From Actinomycetes bacterium (GTDB lineage Bacteria > Actinomycetota > Actinomycetes > Actinomycetales > Cellulomonadaceae): 16,703 nucleotides of DNA. Position numbers and translations under genes: made by a program. The stretch is from assembly GCA_023388235.1 (NCBI GenBank), contig JAEWGQ010000376.1, forward strand, positions 1 through 16,703, in the 5' to 3' direction. Positions 7,507-14,107 of this stretch are shown one piece after another. Positions within the stretch are counted from its first letter, which is position 1. Every line of letters begins with the position of its first letter. The notes below the pieces were generated by a model. That model searched no databases and had not been told where the DNA came from. It saw only the letters and a program-made list of their open reading frames with translations.

Positions 7507-8061
7507 TCAGGGCATCCGGCCGACGTGCGCCATGGCCTGCCGCAGCAGCAGCCCCTGCCCGCCGTTCATCTCCACCTGCACCTGCTCGCTGCACGCCTCC
7601 TCGGGCGTCAGCCACGCCAGGTCGAGCGCGTCCTGCTGCGGCCGGCAGTCGCCCGTGACGGGCACGACGTAGGCCAGCGAGACCGCGTGCTGCCGGGGGT
7701 CGTGGTACGGCGTGACGCCGGGCGTCGGGAAGTACTCGGCGACGGTGAACGGCTGCGGCGTCGGCGGGACCTGCGGCAGCGCGACCGGGCCGAGGTCCTT
7801 CTCGATGTGCCGCAGCAGCGCGTCGCGCACGCGCTCGTGGTACATCACCCGGCCGGAGACCAGCGCGCGGGACATGACGCCCTCGGGCGTCACGCGCAGC
7901 AGCAGGCCGACCGCGACGACGTCGCCGGAGTCGTCGACGCGCACGGGGACGGCGTCCACGTACAGCAGGGGCAGGGAGCGGCGGGCCGCCGCGATCCCCT
8001 CGGGGCTCAGCCACCCGGAGGGGCGCTCGGGCTCGCGGGGCAGGTCGGCGGTGTCGGTCAC
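7507..8061 (-). CDS. Nudix-like protein with a degenerate Nudix box (DUF4916-like)
   Basis: A 184-residue protein that resembles the actinobacterial DUF4916/Nudix group: strands DAVPVRV and VAVGLLLRVTP, then ALVSGRVMYHERVRDALLRH, and AVSLAYVVPVTGDC near the C-terminus. The segment 70-91 aligns with the Nudix box GX5EX7REUXEEXGU: G70, E76, R84, I86 and G91 match, but the metal-binding REUXEE becomes RHIEKD. Classical pyrophosphohydrolase activity is therefore doubtful; it may bind a nucleotide without cleaving it or use other ligands. The GTG start at 8061 is preceded by TAGAAC 6 nt away, close to a leaderless -10. It is divergent from the thioredoxin gene. Confidence 0.82.
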   Translation of the reverse strand: MTDTADLPREPERPSGWLSPEGIAAARRSLPLLYVDAVPVRVDDSGDVVAVGLLLRVTPEGVMSRALVSGRVMYHERVRDALLRHIEKDLGPVALPQVPPTPQPFTVAEYFPTPGVTPYHDPRQHAVSLAYVVPVTGDCRPQQDALDLAWLTPEEACSEQVQVEMNGGQGLLLRQAMAHVGRMP

Positions 8062-8067
8062 GTGGCA

Positions 8068-8073
8068 GTTCTA
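8068..8073 (-). promoter_or_regulatory. Possible -10 box of the Nudix-like gene
   Basis: The minus strand reads TAGAAC, then 6 nt, then GTG. It misses the final T of TANNNT, so it is a weaker match than the other leaderless starts, but spacing is the same and no ribosome binding site is present. Confidence 0.35.
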
Positions 8074-8134
8074 CCCCCGGACCGGCCCGCGGGCACGTCC
8101 CGACGCGCCCGGGTGGGCGTGCCGCCCGGCGGGC

Positions 8135-8140
8135 GGGAAT
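8135..8140 (+). promoter_or_regulatory. GGGAAT element upstream of trxA (possible SigR/SigH -35)
   Basis: GGGAAT matches the -35 of redox-stress sigma factors of the SigR/SigH type, which drive thioredoxin genes in Streptomyces and mycobacteria. The -10 for these is GTT about 18 nt downstream; here that position reads GCT (8159-8161), one mismatch. The overlapping AATACT (8138-8143) could instead be a vegetative -10. The predicted leader would be about 25-45 nt. Confidence 0.35.
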
Positions 8141-8195
8141 ACTGGGACGACTCCGGGCGCTCTACTGGCGTCAAACCGACAACAGGAGGCGACTG

Positions 8196-8567
8196 ATGGC
8201 CACGACCGAGCTGACGGCCGAGAGCATCCAGCAGACGATCAGCGAGAACGACATCGTGCTGGTGGACTTCTGGGCCGACTGGTGCGGCCCGTGCAAGCGG
8301 TTCGGACCGATCTTCGAGCAGTCGTCGGAGCAGCACCCCGACGTCGTGCACGCGAAGGTCGACACCGAGGCCGAGCAGCAGCTGGCTGCCGAGCTGCAGA
8401 TCACGTCGATCCCGACCCTGATGGCGTTCCGCGAGGGCATCCTCGTGTTCAACCAGGCGGGTGCCCTTCCGGCGCCGGCGCTGGAGCAGGTCGTCGACGC
8501 GGTCAAGGCGCTGGACATGGACGACGTCCGCGCGCAGATCGCTGCCGCCGGGGCCGCGCAGAACTGA
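8196..8567 (+). CDS. trxA: Thioredoxin
   Basis: Small cytosolic disulfide reductase of 123 residues that reduces protein disulfides using electrons from thioredoxin reductase. The active site WCGPCK is at 29-34 (C30, C33), preceded by VLVDFWADW, and the cis-proline is in ITSIPTL (P73). A tail of about 15 Ala-rich residues (DMDDVRAQIAAAGAAQN) extends past the usual 105-residue fold. AGGAGG at 8184-8189, 6 nt before the ATG, is the strongest ribosome binding site in the left part of the window. The gene is monocistronic: divergent from the Nudix-like gene and ended by a strong hairpin shared with the chemoreceptor gene. No reductase gene is adjacent. Confidence 0.95.
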   Translation: MATTELTAESIQQTISENDIVLVDFWADWCGPCKRFGPIFEQSSEQHPDVVHAKVDTEAEQQLAAELQITSIPTLMAFREGILVFNQAGALPAPALEQVVDAVKALDMDDVRAQIAAAGAAQN

Positions 8568-8586
8568 GCCCCGCACCGCACGCACG

Positions 8587-8618
8587 ACGGCCCCGCACCC
8601 CCCCGGGTGCGGGGCCGT
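8587..8618. terminator. Bidirectional hairpin terminator between trxA and mcp
   Basis: A perfect 14-bp stem, ACGGCCCCGCACCC (8587-8600) with its complement at 8605-8618, around a CCCC loop. It lies 19 nt past the trxA stop and 5 nt past the stop of the convergent chemoreceptor gene. There is no T-tract, which is usual in high-GC actinobacteria. The symmetry lets it act on both genes. Confidence 0.85.
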
Positions 8619-8623
8619 CCGCG

Positions 8624-10213
8624 TCAGTGCCGGAACTGGGCGACGCGCGTGGTGAGGTCGTCGGCCATCCGCGCGAGCTCCGCGATCGACTCGCCCATGC
8701 GCTCCAGCTCCGCCGTGCTGCCCGCGGCGGCGTCCGCCACGCCGGTGATGGTGCTGGCGATCTCGCCCGAGCCGGCGGCGGCGTCGCCCACCGACCGGGT
8801 CATCTCGGAGGTCGTCGCGGTCTGCTCCTCGACGGCGGACGCGATGGTGGTCTGGTAGTCGTCGATCTTGGCGATGATCTGCCCGATCTCGCCGATCGCG
8901 GCGACCGCGCCGTCCGTGTCGGCCTGGATCGCCTCGACGCGGCGGGCGATGTCCTCCGTCGCCTTCGCGGTCTCCTGCGCGAGCTCCTTGACCTCGCCCG
9001 CGACGACGGCGAAGCCCTTGCCGGCCTCACCGGCCCGGGCGGCCTCGATCGTCGCGTTGAGCGCCAGCAGGTTGGTCTGCTCGGCGATGCTGGTGATGAC
9101 CTTGACCACGTTGCCGATCTCCGTGGACGACGCGCCCAGCCGGGTCACCTGCTCGTTGGTCCGGGCGGCGACAGCGGTGGCCTGGTCCGCGACCCCGGCC
9201 GCCTCGGAGGCGTTCCGGGCGATCTCCCGGATGCTGGCGCCCATCTGCTCCGCGCCGGCGGCCACCGTGTGCACGTCCCGGTTCACCTGCTCGGCGGCGC
9301 CGGCGACCACGGTCGCCTGCTCCGACGTGCGGTCGGCGGTCTCGACCACCTGGTGCGCGGACCGGTCGAGCCGGCCGGCGGCCTCCGCGACCGTCCGGGC
9401 GGTGCCCACGATGCCCGACACCGTCTCGCGCAGCGCGGCCGTCGCGTGGTCCAGCGCCGCGGCGGTCCGGCCGATCTCGTCCGAGCCCGTCACGCCGCTC
9501 GTCGCGGTCAGGTCGCCGCCGGCCAGGGACTGCGCCGCGTCGGCCACCCGGTTCAGCCGGCGGCTGAGGCGACGGGCGATGACCAGCCCCACCAGGGCGG
9601 GGACCACGGCGGCGATCCCGAGCGCCACGAACTCCAGCCGCACGCTGCGGTCCCCGGCCGCCGTCGCGGCCTCCGCGGCCTCCTCGGCCGTGCCGGTCTG
9701 CGCGTCGATCAGCTCGTCCACGCGGTTCGCCGCCTCGCGCGCGGCCGAGTCGGCGCCCTGGCTGGACCCCGCGAGGTCGCGGTACGTCCCCAGGGCCTCG
9801 CGCACCGACTCCGCTCGCGCGGTCAGCGTGTCCGTCAGGCCGGGGGTCGCGGCGTACTCGTCGAGCGCGGCGAGCGCCTCGCCGATCGCGGCGCCGCGGT
9901 CCTCGGTGAGGGCGTTGGCCCGGAACGGGTCGCCCGCGTCCTGCGCGGAGCGCATGTCGGTGCCGATCGCCTGCGCGGCGTTGAGGTGCGAGGCGACCTG
10001 GCTCGCGAGCGACAGGCCCGTGACGTGGTCGGCGTACATCTGCTCGGTGCGCGCCGTGCTCTGCCACAGGGTGAGGATCGAGATCCAGCCGAGCAGGCCG
10101 GTCATCGCGACAGCGGTCGAGACCGTCAGCAGGATCTTCCCGGTGAAGCCCAGCCCGCGCCGCGTCCGGGTCGCCACCGCGGCCTCGTCCGGTTCCGTCG
10201 TGGTCGCCGTCAT
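8624..10213 (-). CDS. Methyl-accepting chemotaxis protein
   Basis: Membrane chemoreceptor of 529 residues that signals to CheA/CheW. Order: cytoplasmic N-tail (1-25), TM1 (about 26-49), extracytoplasmic helical sensor (50-192, mostly Ala, Glu and Asp, four-helix-bundle like), TM2 (193-214), HAMP (about 212-265, with [17 protein letters not shown]) and the coiled-coil signalling domain. The hairpin tip [20 protein letters not shown] (376-395) followed by [15 protein letters not shown] is diagnostic. There is no C-terminal CheR-docking pentapeptide. ATG 10213 has a weak GAGAGG 6 nt upstream; an upstream extension to 10411 is unlikely because it lacks any membrane-protein character. No other chemotaxis gene is nearby, so this is an orphan receptor. 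Its ligand is unknown. Confidence 0.93.
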   Translation of the reverse strand: MTATTTEPDEAAVATRTRRGLGFTGKILLTVSTAVAMTGLLGWISILTLWQSTARTEQMYADHVTGLSLASQVASHLNAAQAIGTDMRSAQDAGDPFRANALTEDRGAAIGEALAALDEYAATPGLTDTLTARAESVREALGTYRDLAGSSQGADSAAREAANRVDELIDAQTGTAEEAAEAATAAGDRSVRLEFVALGIAAVVPALVGLVIARRLSRRLNRVADAAQSLAGGDLTATSGVTGSDEIGRTAAALDHATAALRETVSGIVGTARTVAEAAGRLDRSAHQVVETADRTSEQATVVAGAAEQVNRDVHTVAAGAEQMGASIREIARNASEAAGVADQATAVAARTNEQVTRLGASSTEIGNVVKVITSIAEQTNLLALNATIEAARAGEAGKGFAVVAGEVKELAQETAKATEDIARRVEAIQADTDGAVAAIGEIGQIIAKIDDYQTTIASAVEEQTATTSEMTRSVGDAAAGSGEIASTITGVADAAAGSTAELERMGESIAELARMADDLTTRVAQFRH

Positions 10214-10283
10214 CGTCGGCCTCTCGTCGCACCGCCGCGGTCGTCCTCGCCCGCGTGGGCCGTCGTCGGACGTCCCGCCTCCC

Positions 10284-10309
10284 TGTCGAGCGGGTGAAGC
10301 CCGGACTGA
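10284..10309 (-). promoter_or_regulatory. Possible flagellar-sigma (FliA-type) promoter for mcp
   Basis: On the minus strand CTCA (10306-10309) is followed by about 14-15 nt and GCTCGACA (10284-10291), loosely like the actinobacterial motility pattern CTCA-N15-GCCGAYAA. A leader of about 70 nt would result. The -10 half is imperfect; this is a weak call. Confidence 0.25.
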
Positions 10310-10440
10310 GCGATCCGCGCGCAGGTCACCCGGACGGTGCCGGCCGGCCGACGCATCCGGGTGGCGGGCGGTTCGCGCGGGTGAACCGCCGGGGCGGTGC
10401 ACGTGGCACACTGCGGACCGGACAAGAAGGAGGTGGCCGC

Positions 10441-10923
10441 GTGCTCGAGATGTTCGACAGGGACGACGCCTACGCGTTCCTGGACCAGTTCGCGCGCGAG
10501 GCGGCCGCCCGGGTGGCCGCGCCCACCGAGTGCAGCATCATCCTGCGCCGGTTGCACCTGCTGCGCTACGTGGCCAGCAGCGGCGAGCGCGCCGCGCGGT
10601 GCGACCGGGTCGAGGTCGCCGCGGGCGAGGGTCCGTGCGTGAGCGCGATCCAGCAGCTGCGCGGCGAGCTGGTGCCCGACATCGCCGCCGACGACCGCTG
10701 GCCCGCCTGGAAGGATGCCGCGAGCGAGCTGGGCTTCCGGTCCGCCGCCGCGCTGCCCGCCCTGGTCGACGCCGAGACCACCGTGGCGCTCAACCTGTAC
10801 TCCGACGAGCTCGACCCCTGGGACCGCGACCTGCTCGTGGGCATGGACGGGTACGCGCAGGAGATCGCCGAGGCGATCCGGACCCACGGCCTCGTGCTGC
10901 CGCTGGACGACCCCGCGGGGTGA
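10441..10923 (+). CDS. GAF domain protein
   Basis: A 160-residue soluble protein made of one GAF domain: helix [17 protein letters not shown], then [39 protein letters not shown] (the GPC...A.......V.D pattern of stress-signalling GAF domains), [20 protein letters not shown], and [13 protein letters not shown]. It resembles the GAF half of actinobacterial GAF-ANTAR regulators, but the protein ends right after the GAF domain, with no RNA-binding ANTAR helices. GTG 10441 is set by AAGGAGG at 10427-10433, 7 nt before it. It lies next to an RsbW-type gene on the same strand, so it may sense a small ligand or redox state for that switch (inference). Confidence 0.85.
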   Translation: MLEMFDRDDAYAFLDQFAREAAARVAAPTECSIILRRLHLLRYVASSGERAARCDRVEVAAGEGPCVSAIQQLRGELVPDIAADDRWPAWKDAASELGFRSAAALPALVDAETTVALNLYSDELDPWDRDLLVGMDGYAQEIAEAIRTHGLVLPLDDPAG

Positions 10924-10950
10924 CGCCGGGCCGCTCCCCGGACGGGGGTC

Positions 10951-10956
10951 TAGGGT
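10951..10956 (+). promoter_or_regulatory. -10 box upstream of the RsbW-type gene
   Basis: TAGGGT fits TANNNT and lies 28 nt past the GAF stop and about 100 nt before the next start. It suggests a separate promoter with a leader of nearly 100 nt. No clear -35 is visible. Confidence 0.35.
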
Positions 10957-11059
10957 CGTGGCGTCGGGACCCGTCCGGGGTCGCCGGCGCCGCCACCCCC
11001 GGCGGGCAGTGCCCCAGCGATCGCGTCCGCGGTTCCTGCGGACGACCGAGGAGACCGCT

Positions 11060-11458
11060 GTGGCCGTGGACGAGGTTCCCGACAGCGACCTGGTGGTGCG
11101 CGCCCCGGCCGTGCCCGGCTCGGTCCCCGTGCTGCGCCGCTGGACCGTCGAGTCCGCCCGCGCGCTCGGCGCCGGCCCGGAGGCGCTCGACGCGATCGAG
11201 CTCGCTGCCAGCGAGGTGATCACCAACGCCGTGCGGCACGCCGCCGGGACCGCCGCCGTGACCGTCCGCGTGAGCACCGACGGCGCGCACGTCCGCTGCG
11301 AGGTGCAGGACGACGACCCGACGCTGCCGCGGCTGCGCGCCGACCGGCAGGGCCTGCCGGGCGGGCACGGGCTGCACCTGCTCGGCGTGCTCAGCGCCGC
11401 CTGGGGCGCCCGGCCCGAGGGCGCGGGCAAGGTGGTCTGGTTCACCGTCGCCCGGTGA
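11060..11458 (+). CDS. RsbW-type ATP-binding protein (HATPase_c_2; anti-sigma/serine kinase-like)
   Basis: A 132-residue stand-alone GHKL ATP-binding domain of the kind found in anti-sigma factor kinases. The N-box is IELAASEVITNAVRHA (46-61: E47, N56, H60), the G1 box is VQDDDP (82-87), and the G2 box is GLPGGHGLHLL (98-108). Length and layout match SpoIIAB/RsbW-like proteins, which bind a sigma factor or phosphorylate a STAS antagonist. No sigma factor, STAS protein or PP2C phosphatase is encoded nearby, so the partner is unknown. GTG 11060 has GAGGAG 6 nt upstream; a second GTG two codons later is less well spaced. It ends 11 bp before the 3' end of the convergent tRNA-Leu. Confidence 0.87.
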   Translation: MAVDEVPDSDLVVRAPAVPGSVPVLRRWTVESARALGAGPEALDAIELAASEVITNAVRHAAGTAAVTVRVSTDGAHVRCEVQDDDPTLPRLRADRQGLPGGHGLHLLGVLSAAWGARPEGAGKVVWFTVAR

Positions 11459-11469
11459 CGGGCGGGTCG

Positions 11470-11553
11470 TGCGGGAGACGGGACTCGAACCCGCACGCCC
11501 TCGTCGGGCACCAGGACCTAAACCTGGCGTGGCTGCCGTTTCACCACTCCCGC
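11470..11553 (-). tRNA. tRNA-Leu (anticodon UAG)
   Basis: An 84-nt class II tRNA on the minus strand. The acceptor stem GCGGGAG pairs with CTCCCGC, with discriminator A at 11470. The anticodon arm CCAGG-TTTAGGT-CCTGG carries TAG, reading CUA. There is a long variable arm (TGCCCGACGAGGGCG region), as expected for leucine, and a TTCGAGT T-loop. CCA is not encoded. CATAGT (minus, 11563-11568), 9 nt upstream, may be its -10. CUA is a rare codon in such a GC-rich genome. Confidence 0.95.
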
Positions 11554-11582
11554 GCCCTGGCGACTATGCCAGAGGCCGGCGC

Positions 11583-12050
11583 TCAGTCGATGCCGAGGTC
11601 GCGGCGCAGCTTCGCGACGTGCCCGGTCGCCTTCACGTTGTACTGCGCGAGCTCGACGGTGCCCTGGGGGTCGACGACGACGGTCGAGCGGATCACGCCG
11701 GTGACGGTCTTGCCGTAGAGCGACTTCTCGCCCCACGCGCCCCAGGCCTCGAGCACGGTCTTGTCCGGGTCGGACGCCAGCGGGAACGTCAGGTCCTCGG
11801 CCTCGGCGAAGCGCGCGAGCGCCGGCACCGGGTCGGGCGAGACGCCGACGACGCGGTACCCGTGCCCCTGCAGCGACGCGAGCGAGTCGCGGAAGTCGCA
11901 GGCCTGCTTGGTGCACCCCGGGGTGCCGGCGGCCGGGTAGAAGTACACGACCACGTGCTGCCCGCGGAGGTCGGACAGCGTGACGGAGCCGCCGTCGGCC
12001 GTGGGCAGGGTGAAGTCCGGGGCGGTGTCTCCGGCGGTGAGGCGGGGCAT
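11583..12050 (-). CDS. bcp: Peroxiredoxin, Bcp/PrxQ type
   Basis: Thiol peroxidase of 155 residues that reduces hydrogen peroxide and organic hydroperoxides, recycled by thioredoxin (a thioredoxin gene lies about 3 kb away). Seen: N-terminal APDFTLPTADGGSVTLSDLRG, VVVYFYPAAGTPGCTKQAC with the peroxidatic C46 and a likely resolving C51 five residues on, the typical spacing of atypical 2-Cys Bcp enzymes, and VIRSTVVVDPQG in the C-terminal half. ATG 12050 has AGGAG about 6 nt upstream; the open frame runs further upstream to 12131 but without support. It is divergent from the GroES-like gene, with 71 bp between starts. Confidence 0.95.
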   Translation of the reverse strand: MPRLTAGDTAPDFTLPTADGGSVTLSDLRGQHVVVYFYPAAGTPGCTKQACDFRDSLASLQGHGYRVVGVSPDPVPALARFAEAEDLTFPLASDPDKTVLEAWGAWGEKSLYGKTVTGVIRSTVVVDPQGTVELAQYNVKATGHVAKLRRDLGID

Positions 12051-12108
12051 GGCGTCTCCTGGCTCGGCGGTGTGGGCGCCGACAGCGTACGTCCCGCCGC
12101 CGACGCAG

Positions 12109-12114
12109 TACCGT
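12109..12114 (+). promoter_or_regulatory. -10 box of the GroES-like gene (leaderless)
   Basis: TACCGT is followed by 7 nt and GTG 12122, without a ribosome binding site between. It has the same layout as rph and murI. Confidence 0.55.
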
Positions 12115-12121
12115 CGGGCGG

Positions 12122-12472
12122 GTGAGTGCACAGCGTCCCGCGACCCCCGCCGCCCACCCCGAGCTCCCGATCCGGATGCTCAACGACCGCCTGCTCGTGC
12201 AGCTCGACCAGGACGCCTCCGAGCGCCGGTCGACCGCGGGCATCGTGATCCCGGCGACGGCGGCGGTCGGCAAGCGCCTCACGTGGGGCGCGGTGGTGGC
12301 GGTCGGCCAGCACGTCCGGCAGGTGGCGGTCGGGGACCGGGTGCTGTTCGACCCGGACGAGCGCGCGGAGGTCGAGCTCGAGGCCCGCACCTACCTGCTG
12401 CTCCGCGAGAAGGACGTGCACGCCGTGGCCGAGCCCCGGGGCGACGGCCAGGGCACCGGGCTGTACCTCTGA
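12122..12472 (+). CDS. GroES-like (Cpn10) protein, not paired with groEL
   Basis: A 116-residue Cpn10-fold protein. Visible signs: IRMLNDRLLVQLDQD at the start of the fold, RRSTAGIVIPATA (35-47) matching the mobile loop with its hydrophobic GIVIP anchor for GroEL, then WGAVVAVGQHVRQVAVGDRVLFDP and YLLLREKDVHAV near the end. It is longer than canonical GroES (about 97) through a Pro- and Ala-rich N-terminal tail and a short C-terminal tail. No groEL is adjacent, so this is probably a second, divergent co-chaperonin. Whether it caps a chaperonin is unknown. The start is fixed by the leaderless promoter. Confidence 0.85.
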   Translation: MSAQRPATPAAHPELPIRMLNDRLLVQLDQDASERRSTAGIVIPATAAVGKRLTWGAVVAVGQHVRQVAVGDRVLFDPDERAEVELEARTYLLLREKDVHAVAEPRGDGQGTGLYL

Positions 12473-12560
12473 GCAGCGCGGACCCGGTGCGGGCGGCGTG
12501 TTGCGCGCCGGCGGGCCGGGTGTTCCCATGGTCGCCGGGAACGAGCTCGGGGGAGTGGTC

Positions 12561-12851
12561 GTGGAGGACGAGGCGCAGCCGGACCGGGGTGCCGGCGAGC
12601 CCGCGGTGCAGGACGACGCGGCCGCGGTCGTGATGGACCTGCTCGCGGAGCACGTGCCGCTGACGCTGCTCGCGGACCTGGCGGTGGCGGAGCCGCGCTC
12701 GGACGCGATCCTGGAGTCCGAGGGGCTGCCCGAGGACGCCTGGTGGGAGGACGACGCCCCCCGGGCGGGCGCGCCGGGGGACGCGGTCGTGCGCGCCGAG
12801 GACGACGTGCCGGCGGACCCGGACGCGGCCGTCGACCCGCACCCGGCGTGA
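12561..12851 (+). CDS. Small acidic protein, unknown function
   Basis: A 96-residue, strongly acidic protein. I do not recognise a named domain. The middle part, VVMDLLAEHVPLTLLADLA...ILESEGLPEDAWWEDD, looks helical and similar in style to small conserved actinobacterial proteins with an HVPLTLL core; both ends are low-complexity Asp/Ala/Pro. GTG 12561 is chosen because GGGAG lies 5 nt before it; an in-frame ATG at 12528 and a GTG at 12555 are alternatives with poorer sites. It lies 88 bp past the GroES-like gene on the same strand, perhaps in one transcript. Codon use and composition match the left part of the window. Confidence 0.7.
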   Translation: MEDEAQPDRGAGEPAVQDDAAAVVMDLLAEHVPLTLLADLAVAEPRSDAILESEGLPEDAWWEDDAPRAGAPGDAVVRAEDDVPADPDAAVDPHPA

Positions 12852-12912
12852 CGTGCGCCACTACCGGCGCCGGAGCGGGATGACGGATTCGCGTTCCGGG
12901 CGCAGGCGGTGC

Positions 12913-12918
12913 TAGCGT
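12913..12918 (+). promoter_or_regulatory. -10 box of tRNA-Lys
   Basis: TAGCGT lies 10 nt before the first base of tRNA-Lys and fits TANNNT. The -35 is unclear. Confidence 0.45.
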
Positions 12919-12928
12919 TCTCAATCGC

Positions 12929-13001
<73 letters not shown>

Positions 13002-13015
13002 CTCACTCAGCGGAC

Positions 13016-13057
13016 AAGGCCCCATGCTCACCCGGACCGGGATGAGAACGGGGCCTT
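13016..13057. terminator. Hairpin terminator after tRNA-Lys
   Basis: AAGGCCCC (13016-13023) pairs with GGGGCCTT (13050-13057), and inside this CTCACCCGG pairs with CCGGGATGAG with a bulge. It lies 15 nt past the tRNA and about 60 nt past the stop of the convergent SRPBCC gene, so it can serve both. Confidence 0.75.
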
Positions 13058-13118
13058 CTCCGTGCCGCTCGAACGTCTGTTGCCTGATCTCGTCGTAGCG
13101 ACCCGCTTGAGGCCCGGG

Positions 13119-13625
13119 TCAGTGTTCCCCGTCGGCTCGAAGGGTCTGGGTGACGTAGGCAGCCAAGTTGCCCAGGGTCTGGCGTCCGCCCTCGACCGCG
13201 TGGTAGGTCTCGACCGCCTCGTCGCGCTGCTCCCGGGTGCGGAACACGGTGCGCAGTTCGATGCGGGTCGAGGCGCCGACGTCCTGGAAAGTGAGGATCG
13301 ACTCGAAGGCGTCCGGGTCGGCGGGGCGCTCTCCATGCAGGAATTCGATCCGCTCCGGCGTGGTGATCTCGGTCCAGGTGATCCATTCGGGATAGTCCGT
13401 CCCGTCCGGTCCGTGCATCACGAAGTCCCACTCCCCACCGATGCGGAACTCGAAGGCCCGGGTGGTCGTGGTGAATCCCTCCGGTCCCCACCACCGCGAC
13501 AGGTGCCGCACCTCGGTGAACGCCTCGAACACCAGGCTCCGTGGGGCCTCGATCACCCGGGAGACCACGATCTCGCGGTCGGCCGTCGCGGACTGCTCCG
13601 GCACTGCTTGTCCCGTCTGGTTCAT
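13119..13625 (-). CDS. SRPBCC / AHSA1-domain protein
   Basis: A 168-residue protein of the START-like SRPBCC fold, AHSA1 (Aha1 C-terminal-like) branch: REIVVSRVIEAPRSLVFEAFTEVRHLSRWWGPEGF at the N-terminus (the RxxxAPxxxVFxAxT...WWGP pattern), GGEWDFVMHGPDGTDYP, ITTPERIEFLH, and the C-terminal GGRQTLGNLAAYV helix. Such proteins bind hydrophobic ligands in a cavity; a specific ligand or reaction cannot be named. It follows the ArsR-type gene by 3 nt, and its AAGGAG site lies in the last ArsR codons, so they are one operon. ArsR-AHSA1 pairs are common, the regulator probably controlling its own operon. Confidence 0.9.
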   Translation of the reverse strand: MNQTGQAVPEQSATADREIVVSRVIEAPRSLVFEAFTEVRHLSRWWGPEGFTTTTRAFEFRIGGEWDFVMHGPDGTDYPEWITWTEITTPERIEFLHGERPADPDAFESILTFQDVGASTRIELRTVFRTREQRDEAVETYHAVEGGRQTLGNLAAYVTQTLRADGEH

Positions 13626-13628
13626 CAG

Positions 13629-13967
13629 TTACTCCTTCTCGTCTGGTTGCAGTTCCTGCACATACGCGTCGAGCCGGTCCAGACTCTCGCTCCAGAATTG
13701 CTCGAAGCCCCCGGCCCAGGCATGGACCGGTCGGAGACCGCGGGCCTCCAGTCGATACATCCGCTGCTTGCCTGCTCGGCGATCCCGCACGAGCCCCACT
13801 TCCCGGAGCACCCGGAGATGTTTGGAGGTCCCCGATTGGGTCATCCCCAGCTCCCGGGCCACCTCGGTAGCCGGCCGCTCACCGGCCCGCAGCAGGACCA
13901 GAATCTCCCGGCGCCGGGGCTCGGCGATCGCGTTGAAAACGTCCGACGTCGTCGCTGCACGTGCCAT
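13629..13967 (-). CDS. ArsR-family winged-helix transcriptional regulator
   Basis: A 112-residue DNA-binding regulator. FNAIAEPRRREILVLL starts the winged helix; the recognition region is ATEVARELGMTQSGTSKHLRVL (33-54), followed by the wing VRDRRAGKQRMYRLEARGL. The metal-binding motif ELCVCD of ArsR/SmtB is absent, so it probably does not sense metal. The C-terminal helix FEQFWSESLDRLDAYVQEL is typical of the subgroup paired with AHSA1 proteins. ATG 13967 is preceded by a -10 box 6 nt away, in an unusually AT-rich stretch that may hold its operator. It is divergent from the YihY gene. Confidence 0.92.
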   Translation of the reverse strand: MARAATTSDVFNAIAEPRRREILVLLRAGERPATEVARELGMTQSGTSKHLRVLREVGLVRDRRAGKQRMYRLEARGLRPVHAWAGGFEQFWSESLDRLDAYVQELQPDEKE

Positions 13968-13973
13968 CTAACC

Positions 13974-13979
13974 ATCATA
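13974..13979 (-). promoter_or_regulatory. -10 box and AT-rich operator region of the arsR-type gene
   Basis: The minus strand reads TATGAT, then 6 nt, then ATG, a leaderless start. The surrounding 13974-13999 is AT-rich with ATATACCCATATA (two ATATA blocks 3 bp apart), out of character with the GC-rich flanks and a natural place for autoregulation. Operator function is inferred. Confidence 0.5.
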
Positions 13980-14107
13980 TACCCATATAGGCAAGTATGC
14001 CGAGTCGGGCGGTTTCGACGCGCCCGATCGGCCTTGGGCGGGCCATCGGGCCCAAGCTTTGGCACACTGTCAGCGCTACGTCCCCACGCCACAGGAGGCT
14101 CAGCAGG

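Noticed and set aside
7712..10297. An 861-residue plus-strand frame across the Nudix-like, trxA and mcp regions
   Set aside because: It is antisense to the chemoreceptor and out of frame with thioredoxin, with no coherent fold.
14033..14056. Hairpin CTTGGGC/GCCCAAG in the arsR-yihY spacer
   Set aside because: A 7-bp stem with a 10-nt loop and no T-tract, lying in the promoter region of two divergent genes; no gene ends there, so it is not a terminator, and evidence for an RNA element is thin.
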